Shown: positions 7,924-8,520 of the stretch, in pieces
How the letters are laid out: each line of letters starts with the position of its first letter
Numbering within the stretch: the stretch's first letter is position 1
Assembly (NCBI GenBank): GCA_017462425.1
Contig: JAFTRD010000127.1
Span: 1 to 8,520 of the forward strand
Length of the DNA stretch: 8,520 nt
Direction of reading: 5' to 3'
Source of the DNA: Clostridia bacterium
GTDB taxonomy: Bacteria > Bacillota_A > Clostridia > Christensenellales > Borkfalkiaceae
Program-made: the position numbers and the translations under genes
The notes under the pieces: generated by a model
What the model saw: the letters and a program-made list of their open reading frames with translations, nothing else
What the model was told of the DNA's origin: nothing
Databases searched by the model: none

Positions 7924-7938
7924 AATATCGGAGGACGT

Positions 7939-8520
7939 ATGCAAGCAATCAGAGAAAACGCAAAATATAAGAACAGCGAAACCGTTTGGGCGGGAAAATA
8001 TAAAAATTCGCAAAATTTATCGCATTGGCATTACGACTGCGAGCTTTTATACGTGATTGAAGGCAAGCTGGAAGTTATGTGCGATAAAAAATGGTATTTT
8101 ATTTCCAAAGGCGATACCTTTTTTATCAATAGCGAACAGGTGCATTTTATGCACGCCCGTACGGAAGATACGATTATTATCGTCATCAATTTTGATTATG
8201 GAATTATACAACCCTTTACGCATAATCTTACTCTGTTCACCCCCACTTTATCACGCAGTTACGATATCCCCGAAGTGTATGAAAAATTAAAGAAAGAATT
8301 AGGGAACAAACAATCGTTTTACGAAAATAAAACCGCTTATATTATTGCGCAGACCATGATTGATATATTTCGGGAAGAAAAGATTGTTCCAAAAACAAAA
8401 GAAAAACCCGTCACCGAACAGTTCAAGCGACTTTTGGAAGATATAAACGAAAATTACGAATTTTATACCTTTGAAACCGCAGCTAATTTTATGCATATGG
8501 CGCCTACGTATTTTTCAAGG
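7939..8520 (+). CDS. AraC-family transcriptional regulator, N-terminal part (3'-truncated by window edge)
   Basis: An open frame of 194 codons from ATG 7939 to the last base, with no stop in the window. GGAGG (7930-7934) lies 4 bases before the ATG. Residues about 25-75 form a cupin-like sensing domain, with LSHWHYDCELLYVIEG (H29, H31, E35) and the later KGDTFFINSEQVH (57-69, H69), typical of sugar-responsive AraC regulators. From about residue 162 the first helix-turn-helix of the AraC DNA-binding domain begins (TFETAANFMHMAPTYFSR, 177-194); the second HTH should follow beyond the edge, for a full length near 270-290. It is divergent from galT across a 169-bp spacer, so it probably controls the gal operon in response to a galactoside, galactose or a pathway intermediate (inference from position). 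The ligand is not known. Confidence 0.88.
   Translation, partial: MQAIRENAKYKNSETVWAGKYKNSQNLSHWHYDCELLYVIEGKLEVMCDKKWYFISKGDTFFINSEQVHFMHARTEDTIIIVINFDYGIIQPFTHNLTLFTPTLSRSYDIPEVYEKLKKELGNKQSFYENKTAYIIAQTMIDIFREEKIVPKTKEKPVTEQFKRLLEDINENYEFYTFETAANFMHMAPTYFSR

Noticed and set aside
7770..7938. A catabolite-responsive (CcpA) cre site in the divergent spacer.
   Set aside because: No segment reasonably matches the cre pattern with its central CG; the spacer is nearly devoid of CG outside the promoter spacer and gene ends.
7850..8290. Two short plus-strand frames (7850-8056 and 8057-8290) in the regulator region.
   Set aside because: They overlap the AraC-type gene in other frames and show no recognisable family pattern, while the frame from 7939 gives clear cupin and HTH motifs.
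8299..8496. Minus-strand frame of 65 codons at the right edge.
   Set aside because: It is antisense to the AraC-type gene, with no ribosome binding site and no recognisable motif.
1..8520. CRISPR arrays, tRNA or rRNA genes, insertion sequences, toxin-antitoxin or phage-like genes.
   Set aside because: No regularly spaced repeats, tRNA-like cloverleaf, transposase motif or terminal inverted repeats were seen; almost every base is accounted for by seven metabolic or regulatory genes and short spacers.

Overview
The window is a compact sugar-utilisation locus from what looks like a Bacillota (Clostridia-like) bacterium. The evidence is moderate GC with very AT-rich spacers, G-rich Shine-Dalgarno sequences before most genes, near-consensus vegetative promoters, a type-2 (Firmicutes-style) GalT, a small-residue GalE and a short GH2 beta-galactosidase of the kind common in gut anaerobes. 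Genus and species cannot be read from the sequence.

Layout. Bases 2-604 (+) are the C-terminal half of an MFS transporter whose start lies off the left edge. It converges on a long minus-strand operon, and the two are separated by a strong hairpin (609-645) whose U-tract serves the operon. In transcription order (right to left) the operon is galT (7768-6299), galK (6302-5181), galE (5146-4133), galM (4115-3075) and a GH2 beta-galactosidase (3031-674). Gaps run from a 4-base overlap to 43 bases. To the right of galT, a 169-bp AT-rich divergent control region (7770-7938) separates it from a plus-strand AraC-family regulator that starts at 7939 and runs off the right edge. That regulator is easily missed because it has no stop codon in the window.

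How it works together. A cytoplasmic beta-galactosidase would release beta-galactose from lactose or related galactosides. GalM converts it to the alpha anomer, GalK makes galactose-1-phosphate, GalT exchanges it with UDP-glucose, and GalE regenerates UDP-glucose from UDP-galactose. This is the whole Leloir pathway plus its feeder hydrolase in one transcription unit. The divergently encoded AraC-type protein is the obvious candidate regulator (inference). No transporter is part of the operon, and the MFS gene at the left faces it and may be unrelated.

This is a well-formed example of a known pathway. I do not see a previously undescribed system. The points worth a second look are small: a near-consensus regulator promoter with an UP-like element and a very short predicted leader, a GalE gate residue suggesting dual substrate use, galM without a Shine-Dalgarno, a possible operator repeat, and altered residues in a GalK motif.
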